From Cupriavidus agavae (GTDB lineage Bacteria > Pseudomonadota > Gammaproteobacteria > Burkholderiales > Burkholderiaceae), in NCBI RefSeq assembly GCF_004217045.1, contig NZ_SGXM01000005.1, forward strand, positions 62,001 to 126,000: DNA of 64,000 bases. Direction: 5' to 3'. Each line of letters opens with the position of its first letter. Within the stretch, counting starts at the first letter, position 1. The notes under the pieces were generated by a model. It saw only the letters and a program-made list of their open reading frames with translations, was not told where the DNA came from and ran no database searches. Below, in pieces: positions 7,821 to 16,345 of the stretch. A program made the position numbers and the translations under genes.

Positions 7821-10682
7821 ATGCTCCGACAAGTTTGCAGGTCGCGTGCCGCGTCGGGCCCGCGTCCGGGTCCGTCGCGCGGCAGGCAGTGCTGCGGCTC
7901 ACCCGCTCCATCGGAAAACCTGCCATTCCGGCGCTCCCGGCTGACCACGCTGGTGCTGGCTTCGCTGCTGGCAGGCAGCGGGGCGCTCGCCTGGGATCGC
8001 AGCCACGCTGCCACCGCGCCGGAGGGTGATGCCGAGGATGCCGGCGCGAGGCGGCTGACAGCCCCGGCGCCGCCGCCTTCCCAGTCGGATGCACCAGCGT
8101 CAACGGTGGCACCTGAATCGGTGGAGCCGGGCGCGACAGCCTCCGGCGGCAACGCTCCGGACACGCCGCCGGACCCTCCACCCGCCACGTCCGGCACCAA
8201 TCCGCCAGCCGCTCCGCCTGCCGCCGCGCCCGGTGCCGGCGTGACCGACTTCGATCTCGACATGCTGAAGTCGCGCGGCATCGATCCGCGCGTGGCCGAC
8301 TATTTCATGGAAGGGGCGCGGTTCTCGCCGGGGGTGACGCTGGTGTCGCTGAACGTGAACGGCAAGTCGAAGGGATCGGCCATGGTGCGTTTCGACGAGA
8401 AGGGCAAGCTGTGCTTCGACGCCCGCTTTCTCGAACGCGCGGGACTGCGCATGCCGGGCCGGAGTGTCGAGGCAAGGGCCGAGGGGACAGACGAGGCCGA
8501 GGCGGCCGACGCACTGAAGACCGACGTTTCCGCGCTGCACGCGACGCCTCCGCCGGTCGACGGATGCCTCGACTTCCGTGCGGCGTGGCCGGCCACGGTC
8601 GTGACGCTGAAGCCGAACTCCGCGACAGTGGACCTGCTGGTGCCGACCGACGCCCTGCAGATGGAGTCCGGCGCGCAGAGCGACTTCCACACCGGCGGCA
8701 CGGCGGCGCTGCTCAACTACGACCTGCTCGCCACGCGCAGCCATACCGATGGGTCGACCACGCGCTATTTTTCGGCGGCCAACGAGTTCGGCTTCAATGC
8801 CGGCGACTGGATCATCCGCAACCGCAACATGTACAGCAACGACGGGAACACGTCGGATTTCTCGCATCTGTACGCGTATGCGCAGCGGACGTTCGCCCGG
8901 CAGGAAGCCGTGTTCCAGGCGGGCGAGATCAATGTCGGCAATTCGATCTTCCCGGGGCCGTCGATCGTCGGGGCGCAGTGGTTCCCGGAGATGGCGCTCA
9001 GGCGCGACACCGGCCCCGGGACCAGTATCGACGGCATTGCCCAGACGCAGGCCCGGATCGAGGTCCGGCAGGCGGGCACGGTCATCTACACGACAATGGT
9101 GCCGCCGGGGCCGTTCACGCTGACCAACGTGCCGCTGCTCAACGGCAGCAACGACGTGGAGGTGACGGTCATCGAGGCCACCGGCGATTCGCGCCGCTTC
9201 ACGGTGCCGGCCGCCCAGCTCAATTCCGGATCGCTCGGGGTGACGCCGGGCTACGCGCTCGCCGTCGGCAAGCTGCGCGAACTGGGCGGCGATGCGCTGG
9301 TCAAGCCCTGGATGGCGACCGCCACGGGCACCTGGCGCGCCGCACGCAATATCGGGCTGACCGGCGGGCTGATGGTGGGCACGCAGTATCAGGGGGCGGG
9401 CTTCGGCGTCGATGCGCGGGTGTTCGCCAATACCACGAACCTGAGCCTGCGCACGCTGCTCTCGAACGCCACGCGCGAGAACCTGCGTGGCGGGCAACTG
9501 ACGGCATCGGCGTCGTCGACGCTGGGCCCGATGTTCAGCATCAACGGCACCGTCACGCAGGAGACGCCCGGCTACCGCTCGCTGACGGACACGACGCTCG
9601 ACACGACGGCGGACTGGATCTCGTCGCATTACCGGGGCCAGTACACGGCGGGCGTGTCGTTCAACCATCCCGCCCTGGGCGGGATGACGGTCAACTACAA
9701 CCGCTCGGTGCTGTTCAGCCACGAAACCACGCAGCGCATCACGGCATCGTGGGGCAAGACGTTCAAGTACGCCACGGTGTCGCTGAGCCTGGAGAAGGGC
9801 ATCGGCGGGGGCAGTTCGGATACCGGCAACTCGGTCTATTTCAGCGTCTCGATACCGCTGGGCAAGCGCAGCGTGCGCGCCTATGTCAACCGCATCAGCG
9901 GGGAGACGCGGCCGGGCGTGACCTACAACGACGCGGTCAGCGACATCTTCAACTACAGCCTCAACGCCGAGGGCCGTCCGTCGGACAACTCTGCCGCGGG
10001 CTCGGCCAATGCCTCGATCACGCCGTACTACACCCGCCTGAACCTCGGGGTGTCGCAGTATGGGTCAGACAGCACCTCGTACAACGCGTCGCTGACCGGC
10101 GGGCTGGTGGCACACCGGCACGGCGTCACATTTTCGCCATATCCGGTGGGCGATACCTTCGGCATCGCCTCGCTTGGCGACGTCTCGGGCATCAAGATCG
10201 CCACGCCGCAAGGACCGGTGTGGACCGACCCATGGGGCCAGGCGGTGATCTCGAATGCGCCGGCCTATGTGACCAGCAGCGTGGAGATCGCCACCCGGAC
10301 GCTGCCGCGCAATATCGATGTGACCAACGCGTTTCGCCAGATCCGTCCGGGGCGCGGCTCGGTCAGCTTTGTCGACTTCGATGTGATCAAGGTGCGCCGG
10401 CTGTTGCTGCACACCGTGGACGACACCGGACAGCCGCTGCCGCGCAATGCCACCGTGGTGGACGCCGAAGGTACTTTCCTGACCACGGTGCTCAACGACG
10501 GCTCGATCTTCCTTTCGAATACCGCCGCGGCCGGGGGCATGCAGGTGATCCGGGCGGATGGCACCGCCTGCGCCCTCGATTTCAAGATGCCGATGACGCA
10601 GGACCTGAACGCCTATTTCGACGAGGTGAACGCTGTCTGCAAGCCCGTGGACAAGCCGGTCGCCGAACAGCCATTGAAGTGA
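7821..10682 (+). CDS. Outer-membrane fimbrial usher, FimD/PapC family
   Basis: Usher of 953 residues that forms the secretion pore for fimbrial assembly. The N-terminal chaperone-binding domain begins about residue 143 (DFDLDMLKSRGIDPRVADYF) and reads on through VTLVSLNVNGKSKGSAMVRF. The 24-strand barrel and plug region includes PPGPFTLTNVPLLNGSNDVEV and the signature MATATGTWRAARNIGLTGGL. The C-terminal domains end near residue 940. A Pro/Ala-rich linker (about 64-141) between signal peptide and N-domain is unusual. The signal hydrophobic core is LTTLVLASLLAGSGAL, preceded by an unusually long 40-residue n-region. The ATG at 7821 is the only ATG available, though an alternative start codon cannot be excluded. 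Confidence 0.9.
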   Translation: MLRQVCRSRAASGPRPGPSRGRQCCGSPAPSENLPFRRSRLTTLVLASLLAGSGALAWDRSHAATAPEGDAEDAGARRLTAPAPPPSQSDAPASTVAPESVEPGATASGGNAPDTPPDPPPATSGTNPPAAPPAAAPGAGVTDFDLDMLKSRGIDPRVADYFMEGARFSPGVTLVSLNVNGKSKGSAMVRFDEKGKLCFDARFLERAGLRMPGRSVEARAEGTDEAEAADALKTDVSALHATPPPVDGCLDFRAAWPATVVTLKPNSATVDLLVPTDALQMESGAQSDFHTGGTAALLNYDLLATRSHTDGSTTRYFSAANEFGFNAGDWIIRNRNMYSNDGNTSDFSHLYAYAQRTFARQEAVFQAGEINVGNSIFPGPSIVGAQWFPEMALRRDTGPGTSIDGIAQTQARIEVRQAGTVIYTTMVPPGPFTLTNVPLLNGSNDVEVTVIEATGDSRRFTVPAAQLNSGSLGVTPGYALAVGKLRELGGDALVKPWMATATGTWRAARNIGLTGGLMVGTQYQGAGFGVDARVFANTTNLSLRTLLSNATRENLRGGQLTASASSTLGPMFSINGTVTQETPGYRSLTDTTLDTTADWISSHYRGQYTAGVSFNHPALGGMTVNYNRSVLFSHETTQRITASWGKTFKYATVSLSLEKGIGGGSSDTGNSVYFSVSIPLGKRSVRAYVNRISGETRPGVTYNDAVSDIFNYSLNAEGRPSDNSAAGSANASITPYYTRLNLGVSQYGSDSTSYNASLTGGLVAHRHGVTFSPYPVGDTFGIASLGDVSGIKIATPQGPVWTDPWGQAVISNAPAYVTSSVEIATRTLPRNIDVTNAFRQIRPGRGSVSFVDFDVIKVRRLLLHTVDDTGQPLPRNATVVDAEGTFLTTVLNDGSIFLSNTAAAGGMQVIRADGTACALDFKMPMTQDLNAYFDEVNAVCKPVDKPVAEQPLK

Positions 10683-11290
10683 AAACGAATCCAGATCAAA
10701 GCAAATGCCGCCGCAGCCTCCGGCCGGCCCTGGGCTGCGGCCTGTGGCTGCTGGCGCTCGGCGCCCACGGTCAGGTAACGATCGGCGCGCCGCCGCCTGC
10801 CGTGCCAGGCGAAACCTGCCAGCTGTCGCTCAGTGAACCCGATATCGACTACGGCGGCCTGACGCGCGGGCGGATGCAGGAGCACGGCGCCCAGGCCTAT
10901 TCCCTCGGAAAGCGGAGGCTGATGCTGAATGTGAACTGCCGGACGCCGGTCCGGATCGGCATCCGGCTGCAGGCGCCGGCGGCCGGGCAGGACTACGCGT
11001 TCGGCTCGCTGGGCCGGGTGGGCGTACGGCTGGAACGGGCCCAACTCGACGGCCACAGCGTCATGGTGGGCACCGCCGATACGCCGGGCACGTTGCCGGC
11101 GGCCTACGGGCCGTCCGCGCCGCTGACGCCGGGCCGCGTCGTGGTACCGGTGCAGGGCGGCGGGCTCGTCACGGGATCGCGTTTTTCGGCAAATATCGAA
11201 GTCGACCCGTTCCTGCCACAGGATGCCGCACGGGTCCGGAACCGCACGCCGTTCGAAACCAACGGCACGTTCGAGGTGATCTGGGAGTAG
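10679..11290 (+). CDS. Fimbrial subunit, DUF1120 (beta-fimbriae) family
   Basis: Secreted protein of 203 residues. The GTG at 10679 overlaps the usher stop codon (GTGA), implying translational coupling; no ATG fits. A signal peptide LGCGLWLLALGAHG precedes mature QVTIGAPPP. Family pattern seen: CQLSLSEPDIDYGGLTRG, then LMLNVNCRTPVRIGIRL, matching the DUF1120 layout of paired Cys, an I/D-Y-G strand and a second Cys in NVxC. DUF1120 proteins are subunits or tip proteins of beta-class chaperone-usher fimbriae such as E. coli Yhc. Whether this is a shaft or tip protein is unknown, and no second subunit gene is visible. Confidence 0.75.
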   Translation: MKTNPDQSKCRRSLRPALGCGLWLLALGAHGQVTIGAPPPAVPGETCQLSLSEPDIDYGGLTRGRMQEHGAQAYSLGKRRLMLNVNCRTPVRIGIRLQAPAAGQDYAFGSLGRVGVRLERAQLDGHSVMVGTADTPGTLPAAYGPSAPLTPGRVVVPVQGGGLVTGSRFSANIEVDPFLPQDAARVRNRTPFETNGTFEVIWE

Positions 11291-11305
11291 CGGCCGGAGC
11301 AGCGC

Positions 11306-11330
11306 CGGCGCCGCAATAGTTGCGGTGCCG
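11306..11330 (+). terminator. Strong GC hairpin after the fimbrial operon
   Basis: CGGCGCCGCAA (11306-11316) pairs with TTGCGGTGCCG (11320-11330) across a 3-nt loop, with one G-T pair, 16 nt past the DUF1120 stop codon. No T-run follows. Another near-perfect dyad lies at 11390-11411 (CGCCCTCTCG and CGAGGGGGCG) ahead of the next gene. Confidence 0.45.
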
Positions 11331-11441
11331 CCATGGTCTTTCGCACTGCGTCACGGTGTGGCGGAATTCGTGGCATGCTCGTGTCGCGTCGCCCTCTCGC
11401 CCGAGGGGGCGCGCCGTACAACCCCCGCATGGAGGTGTGCC

Positions 11442-11693
11442 ATGGCAGCGCGACTTCTCCCCCAGTTTCCCGCTAACGAACAGCAGGACATCGAGGCCGT
11501 CTTCCGGCAGGTGGGTCTTGCTCCCCAGGAATTCGAGATTTCAGACGTGAACGGCACGTCGTCACGCAAGGTGACCGTGCGACGGCAGCGGACCGGCGCG
11601 GAAAGCGTCTATGACGCCGGGCCCGGCACGACCTGGGTCGAGGAGTTCGAGAGCGACCTCGAATGCGGGTTGTTCGGGCAGATTTCCGTGTGA
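11442..11693 (+). CDS. Small hypothetical protein, 83 residues
   Basis: Start chosen at the ATG with GGAGG at 11431-11435, giving MAARLLPQFPANEQQDIEAV. The longer frame from 11325 is not supported by a ribosome site. The protein is soluble, acidic near its C-terminus (TWVEEFESDLECGLFGQ) and has no recognised domain. It is convergent with the BLUF gene, 16 nt stop to stop. The good ribosome site and steady codon use make it a likely real gene of unknown function. Confidence 0.6.
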   Translation: MAARLLPQFPANEQQDIEAVFRQVGLAPQEFEISDVNGTSSRKVTVRRQRTGAESVYDAGPGTTWVEEFESDLECGLFGQISV

Positions 11694-11709
11694 CGCGGCG
11701 GCGCGGCCG

Positions 11710-12153
11710 TCAGTGCCGCGCCCGCTCCGGACTCCGGCCGACGATGGCCGCCCCGGCAATCAGTTCCTTCATCAGCGCCAGCGAGGCCGCGCCCGGCATG
11801 CGGTAGGGGTCCAGTTCACCCTGCGCCGAGTACTTGAGCAGCATCGCCGCGTTGATCTTGCTGGCGTTGACGCGCCCCATCGACCACCCCGCGAATGCCC
11901 GTTCGCTGATTTCCTCGTAGTGCAGCAGCACCACGTCGTGGTGCCGCTTGTCGCGGCCGATGTTGAGGTACAGGCGCGAGACCGCTTCGCGGCTGCCTTC
12001 CAGCGCCTGCAGAAACACGTCGTTGCTGTGGCACAGCACGCCCGTGATGCCGTGGCGCGGATTCTCCGCGAGGCTGGTGTCGAGGATGGCGTCGAGCACG
12101 TCGGCCTGGAGCGGCTCGCGCGCGCGGCTGGCGTAAAGCAGGCGAACTAGCAT
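11710..12153 (-). CDS. BLUF-domain blue-light photoreceptor
   Basis: Protein of 147 residues, essentially one BLUF domain (1-95) plus a short C-terminal cap. BLUF domains bind FAD and sense blue light through a Tyr/Gln hydrogen-bond switch. The key residues are present: Tyr7 in LLYASRA, Asn31 in NPRHGITGVL and Gln49 in FLQALEG, with Trp in FAGWSMG. There is no attached EAL, cyclase or other output domain, so signalling must be by protein contact. The gene starts 12 nt downstream of folE on the same strand and is probably co-transcribed with it. Short BLUF proteins of this kind affect biofilm or motility in other proteobacteria; here the output is unknown. Confidence 0.92.
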   Translation of the reverse strand: MLVRLLYASRAREPLQADVLDAILDTSLAENPRHGITGVLCHSNDVFLQALEGSREAVSRLYLNIGRDKRHHDVVLLHYEEISERAFAGWSMGRVNASKINAAMLLKYSAQGELDPYRMPGAASLALMKELIAGAAIVGRSPERARH

Positions 12154-12165
12154 CGGGTCCCCCGT

Positions 12166-12888
12166 TCAGCGGCGATTCAGGTTCAGCAAGGTGAGGAATT
12201 CGCGGCGCAGCTTGTCGTCCTTGAGGAACGAGCCGCGCATGACGCTGTTGGTCATGCGGGCGTCGGTGTCGCGCACGCCGCGCCAGTGCATGCAGAAATG
12301 CTCGGCCTCCATGACGATGGCCAGGCCGTCCGGATTCATCTTTTCCTGCAGCAGGTCTGCCACCTGGGCCACGGCTTCCTCCTGGATCTGCGGCCGGCAC
12401 ATGATCCACTCGGCCAGCCGCGCGTACTTGGACAGCCCGATCAGGTTCGAGTGGCGGTTGGGCATCACGCCTACCCAGAGGCTGCCGATGATCGGGCAGA
12501 GGTGGTGCGAGCAGGCACTGCGCACGCGCATGGGCCCCACGATCATCAGTTCGTTGAGCTGCTCGACGTTCGGGAATTCGGTGACCTCGGGCGGCTTGGC
12601 ATAGCGGCCGGCGAAGATCTCCTTGAGGTACATCTTGGCGACGCGGCGGGCCGTCTCGCGCGTGTTGTGGTCCTGGTCGACGTCGATCACCAGCGTGCGC
12701 AGCACCTCTTCCATGCGCGCTTCGACCTCGGCCTGCAGGGCGTCCAGTTCGCCATGCTCGATATGGCGCGCGATATTGTCGTTGGCGTGGAACCGGTCGC
12801 CGGAAGCGGCGATGCGTGCCCGGATGCGGTCGGAGACCGGGGTGGGCGCGGCGTGCTTGCTGGCGTCGGGGTGGTCCTTGTGTGACAT
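12166..12888 (-). CDS. folE: GTP cyclohydrolase I
   Basis: Converts GTP to 7,8-dihydroneopterin triphosphate, the first step of tetrahydrofolate and pterin synthesis, in the cytosol. Length is 240 residues, close to the usual 190-240. Zinc ligands Cys126 and His129 lie in RSACSHHLCPIIG and Cys199 in EAEHFCMHWRGVRD. The fold core reads GLSKYARLAEWIMCRPQIQE. The start is the ATG at 12888 (MSHKDHPDASKHAAP); a longer frame to 12966 would add a poor extension. Followed 12 nt later by the BLUF gene. Whether this is the main or a second folE copy cannot be told from the window. Confidence 0.95.
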   Translation of the reverse strand: MSHKDHPDASKHAAPTPVSDRIRARIAASGDRFHANDNIARHIEHGELDALQAEVEARMEEVLRTLVIDVDQDHNTRETARRVAKMYLKEIFAGRYAKPPEVTEFPNVEQLNELMIVGPMRVRSACSHHLCPIIGSLWVGVMPNRHSNLIGLSKYARLAEWIMCRPQIQEEAVAQVADLLQEKMNPDGLAIVMEAEHFCMHWRGVRDTDARMTNSVMRGSFLKDDKLRREFLTLLNLNRR

Positions 12889-12988
12889 GTCTGGGCGCTG
12901 GCGGTCAGGTGGTGGAAGGCGCGGTGCGCGGTGCTTCACTATATGGCAGTTGGCGTAGGGCGACAACTTGCCCGCCCCGGCCCCTGCC

Positions 12989-14266
12989 TCAACGCAGTAC
13001 GGCCAGCGCCGGCAGCAGCGCCAGCGGCATCACGATGGCGCCCGTCTTCAGGAACGTGCCGGCGCCGATGTTGTGCCCCTCGCGCCGCAGCGCGGTCAGC
13101 CACAGCAGCGTGGCGAGCGAGCCCGTGACAGACAGGTTCGGCCCCAGGTCCACCCCGATCAGCACGGCGGCCGTGACGGTGTCCGAAGCGTGGCCGGCGG
13201 CCAGCGCCGACGCGGCAAACAGCCCGGCCGGCAGGTTGTTGACCACGTTGGAGACGAGTCCCACCAGCACACCGGCGACTCCGGCGCCGGCCACCGCGGC
13301 TGCACCGTCGCGCGTGGACAGCTCGCGCACCCAGTACGCGAGCTGGTCGGTCAGGCCGGTCTGCGACAGGCCAGCCACCAGCACGAACAGGCCCGCCACC
13401 ATCGGCAGCACGCCCCACGAGACTTCCGTGACGGCCGGGCGCAGCAGGCGGGGCTGCGTGGCGCAGACCACGGCCAGCGTGGCGGCACCGCCCAGGAACG
13501 TGGGCCAGCCCAGGTCCTTGCCGTGCAGCGACGCGGTCAGCAGCGCGGCGCCGGTCAGCACGATGCCGGCCGTGGTCAGCCAGGCCTGCAGCGAGAGCGG
13601 CGGGGTCTCCACGTCCTCGGCGATGCGCTCGGCCAGCGCCTCGCGCTGGGTCCAGTACAGCGCCAGGAAGGTCATGACGATGGCGACGATCGAGGGCAGC
13701 GTGAAACGCGCGAGCCAGCCCAGCAGCGGGGGCATGCGCTCGCCGAACAGCACCAGGTTGGCGGGGTTCGAGATCGGCAGCACGAAGCTGGCGGCGTTGG
13801 CGATGAACGCACAGGCGTAGAGGTAAGGCAGCGGATGCCGGACCCGGGCGGCGCGCGTGGCGGCCAGCACGGCCGGCGTCAGCACCACGGCCGTGGCGTC
13901 GTTCGACATGAACGCGGTGACCGCGATGCCGAAGCCATAGACCAGCACGAACAGCCGCCGCGCCGAGCCCCGGGCGCTGCGCACGGCCAGTGCGGCCACG
14001 TGGTCGAACAGGCCCGTCTTGCGCGCGAGTTCCGAGATCAGCATCATGCCGGCCAGGAACAGGTAGACGTCGTTGCCGCGCGCCACGGCGGACAGCGCGT
14101 CGCGCCACGGCAGCAGCCCGGCCACGCACAGCAGCAGCGCGCCGCCCATCGCCCAGAACGGTTCGGGCAGGCGGAACGGGCGGAACAGCACGCCGGCCGT
14201 GGCCAGCGCGGCAACGGCCCAGATCAGCGGCGTGGCATAGGCGGACATCTGCGCGGCGGCGAGCAT
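12989..14266 (-). CDS. ArsB/NhaD-superfamily anion permease
   Basis: Inner-membrane protein of 425 residues with about eleven hydrophobic helices. Family hallmarks: AFMSNDATAVVLTPAVLA, NAASFVLPISNPANLVLFG, SNVVNNLPAGLFAASAL and DLGPNLSVTGSLATLLWL, in the order found in arsenite pump ArsB and related permeases. Its start overlaps the PBP stop by one base (TGATG), so it is translated with the upstream PBP. No arsR, arsC or arsenite methylase is near, so arsenite export is only one option; another anion is equally possible. Confidence 0.8.
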   Translation of the reverse strand: MLAAAQMSAYATPLIWAVAALATAGVLFRPFRLPEPFWAMGGALLLCVAGLLPWRDALSAVARGNDVYLFLAGMMLISELARKTGLFDHVAALAVRSARGSARRLFVLVYGFGIAVTAFMSNDATAVVLTPAVLAATRAARVRHPLPYLYACAFIANAASFVLPISNPANLVLFGERMPPLLGWLARFTLPSIVAIVMTFLALYWTQREALAERIAEDVETPPLSLQAWLTTAGIVLTGAALLTASLHGKDLGWPTFLGGAATLAVVCATQPRLLRPAVTEVSWGVLPMVAGLFVLVAGLSQTGLTDQLAYWVRELSTRDGAAAVAGAGVAGVLVGLVSNVVNNLPAGLFAASALAAGHASDTVTAAVLIGVDLGPNLSVTGSLATLLWLTALRREGHNIGAGTFLKTGAIVMPLALLPALAVLR

Positions 14267-16344
14267 CAGAGCGGAGCGTTGGGAGAGGGCGCGGCGGGGG
14301 TTGCGGTCGTCCCGGGCGCGCCGAGCGAGGCCGGCGTGGGCCCGGCTGCGGTGGGTACCGGACTGGCGGTATCGGGCGTCAGCGCCGGCACCGCAGGCGG
14401 AGGCGGGAAGCCGAGCGCGGCGATGCCATGCACGCCATCGGCGTTCTCGGCATAGGCCCAGTCATTGTTCAGCCGCGCCAGTTGCGGCGGGGCGGGGAAG
14501 CTGGCGTCGGGCACCCCGGCCAGGCGCCCTTCCATATAGGCGGCCCAGATCGGCAGCGCGGTAGTGGCGCCGAACTCGTGGCGGCCCAGGCTGCGGTTGT
14601 CGTCGAAGCCCATCCACGCCACGGTCACCAGTTGTCCGGCGTAGCCGGCGAACCAGCCGTCGACGGCATCGTTGGTGGTGCCGGTCTTGCCGGCCACATC
14701 GTCGCGGCGCAGGTAGCGCTTCACGCCGTTGGCGGTGCCTTCGTCCACCACGCTCTGCAGCAGGCTGTTCATCACGAACGCATTGCGCGCCGAGATCACG
14801 CGCGGCGGTTCGGCGTCATCGGCAGCGTCGGCGGAGAACAGCACGTTGCCGTCGCCATCGGTGATCTTCTCGATCAGGTACGGCTCCACCCGGTGGCCCT
14901 GATTGGCGAAAACGCCATAGGCGGCCGCCAGCCGCAGCGGCGACGTGGTGCCGGTGCCGAGCGCCATGGGCAGGTAGGGCGGCAGCCGTTTGGCCGAGAA
15001 GCCGAACTTGCCGGCAAAGTCGATCGCATAGGGAATGCCGATGGCCTGCAGCGTGCGGATGGCCGGCAGGTTGCGCGATTCGGCCAGCGCCTGGCGTACC
15101 GTGATGGGCCCCACGAAGCGGTGGTCGTCGTTCGACGGGCTCCAGCGCGGCGAATTTTCGAGCGGCGCGTCGTTGATCAGCGTGCCGGGCGAGAGGCCGC
15201 GTTCGAGCGCCGCCGAGTAGATGAACGGCTTGAAGGTGGAGCCCGGCTGGCGTTGGGCCTGCGTGGCGTGGTTGAAGCGGCTGGCGGCAAAATCAGCGCC
15301 TCCGACCATTGCCTCGATCGCGCCGGTCTGGGCGTCCAGCGAGACCAGCGCCGCCTGCGGCAGGGCGGGCGCGGCGGCCTTGCCGGCGCCGTGCCGCTTG
15401 CCGTAGCGCTCCAGCCCGGCCTGCACGGCATCGTAGGCCAGCGTCTGGTGCACCGAGGTGATCGTGGTGTAGACGTTCAGGCCGCGCGTGTAGGCATCGT
15501 CGCCAAAGCGGTCGTGCGCCAGTTGGCGCGCCAGTTCGGCCACGTACTCGGCGTGGCCTTCGAACTGGCCGTTGGCGTCGCGCACCACGTCGAGCGCAGC
15601 CGTGCGGGCCGTGCGGTACTGGTCCTGCGAGATCATGCCCAGCGCCAGCATCCGGCCCAGCACATATTCCTGGCGGCGCTTGGCGCGCGGCAGGTTGACC
15701 ACCGGGTTCATCGTGGAAGGGGCCTTGGGCAGCCCGGCCAGCATGGCGGTCTCGGCCAGCGAGAGCTGCGCCAGCGGCTTGCCGAAGTAGGTCTGCGCGG
15801 CGCTGCCGAAGCCGTATGCGTGCTCGCCCAGGTAGACCTGGTTCATGTAGAGCTCGAGGATGCGGTCCTTGGGCAGCGAGCGGTCGATCTGCCAGGCCAG
15901 CAGGATCTCGTACCACTTGCGCGAGAGCGTCTTCTCGCGCGAGAGGTAGAAGTTGCGCGCCACCTGCATCGTGATGGTCGAGGCGCCCTGGGCGTAACCC
16001 TCGCCGATATTGGCCAGGGCGGCCCGCACCAGGCCGGGGATGTCCACGCCCACGTGGTGGTAGAACTGGTCGTCCTCGGCCGCCAGCAGCGCGTCGGCCA
16101 TGGGCTTGGGCATCTGCTCGATCGGGATGAACTCGCGATGCTCGGTGCCGAACTCGCCGATCTGAACGTTATCGCGGGTGTAGATGCGCAGCGGCACCTG
16201 GGGGCGATAGTCGCGCAAGGCGTCGACCGGGGGCAGTTGCCGCAGGCTGACCACGGCGGCAAATCCGGCAACCAGCACGCCGGCGGCGCCCAGCGCCGCC
16301 GTCAGGCCAACCGCCCTGACTACGATTTTTTTCATGGCGCGCAT
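14266..16344 (-). CDS. Class A penicillin-binding protein (PBP1A type), bifunctional
   Basis: Synthesises and cross-links peptidoglycan at the outer face of the inner membrane. One N-terminal helix (about 8-32) is followed by the GT51 transglycosylase with catalytic Glu90 in LAAEDDQFYHHVGVD and QGASTITMQVARNFYLS. The transpeptidase has the SxxK serine Ser369 (PGSTFKPF), the SxN motif in ESRNLP and KTG in AGKTGTTND. At 692 residues it is shorter than most PBP1A proteins (about 800-850) because the linker insertion between the two domains is reduced. A Pro/Ala/Thr-rich tail follows residue 645. It begins 1 nt after the hydrolase stop and overlaps the permease, so the three form a tight operon. 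Confidence 0.93.
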   Translation of the reverse strand: MRAMKKIVVRAVGLTAALGAAGVLVAGFAAVVSLRQLPPVDALRDYRPQVPLRIYTRDNVQIGEFGTEHREFIPIEQMPKPMADALLAAEDDQFYHHVGVDIPGLVRAALANIGEGYAQGASTITMQVARNFYLSREKTLSRKWYEILLAWQIDRSLPKDRILELYMNQVYLGEHAYGFGSAAQTYFGKPLAQLSLAETAMLAGLPKAPSTMNPVVNLPRAKRRQEYVLGRMLALGMISQDQYRTARTAALDVVRDANGQFEGHAEYVAELARQLAHDRFGDDAYTRGLNVYTTITSVHQTLAYDAVQAGLERYGKRHGAGKAAAPALPQAALVSLDAQTGAIEAMVGGADFAASRFNHATQAQRQPGSTFKPFIYSAALERGLSPGTLINDAPLENSPRWSPSNDDHRFVGPITVRQALAESRNLPAIRTLQAIGIPYAIDFAGKFGFSAKRLPPYLPMALGTGTTSPLRLAAAYGVFANQGHRVEPYLIEKITDGDGNVLFSADAADDAEPPRVISARNAFVMNSLLQSVVDEGTANGVKRYLRRDDVAGKTGTTNDAVDGWFAGYAGQLVTVAWMGFDDNRSLGRHEFGATTALPIWAAYMEGRLAGVPDASFPAPPQLARLNNDWAYAENADGVHGIAALGFPPPPAVPALTPDTASPVPTAAGPTPASLGAPGTTATPAAPSPNAPL

Positions 16345-16345
16345 T

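Noticed and set aside
12989..14266. Arsenic resistance operon
   Set aside because: Only an ArsB-family permease is present; no arsR, arsC, arsH or arsM nearby, and it is coupled to a PBP gene.
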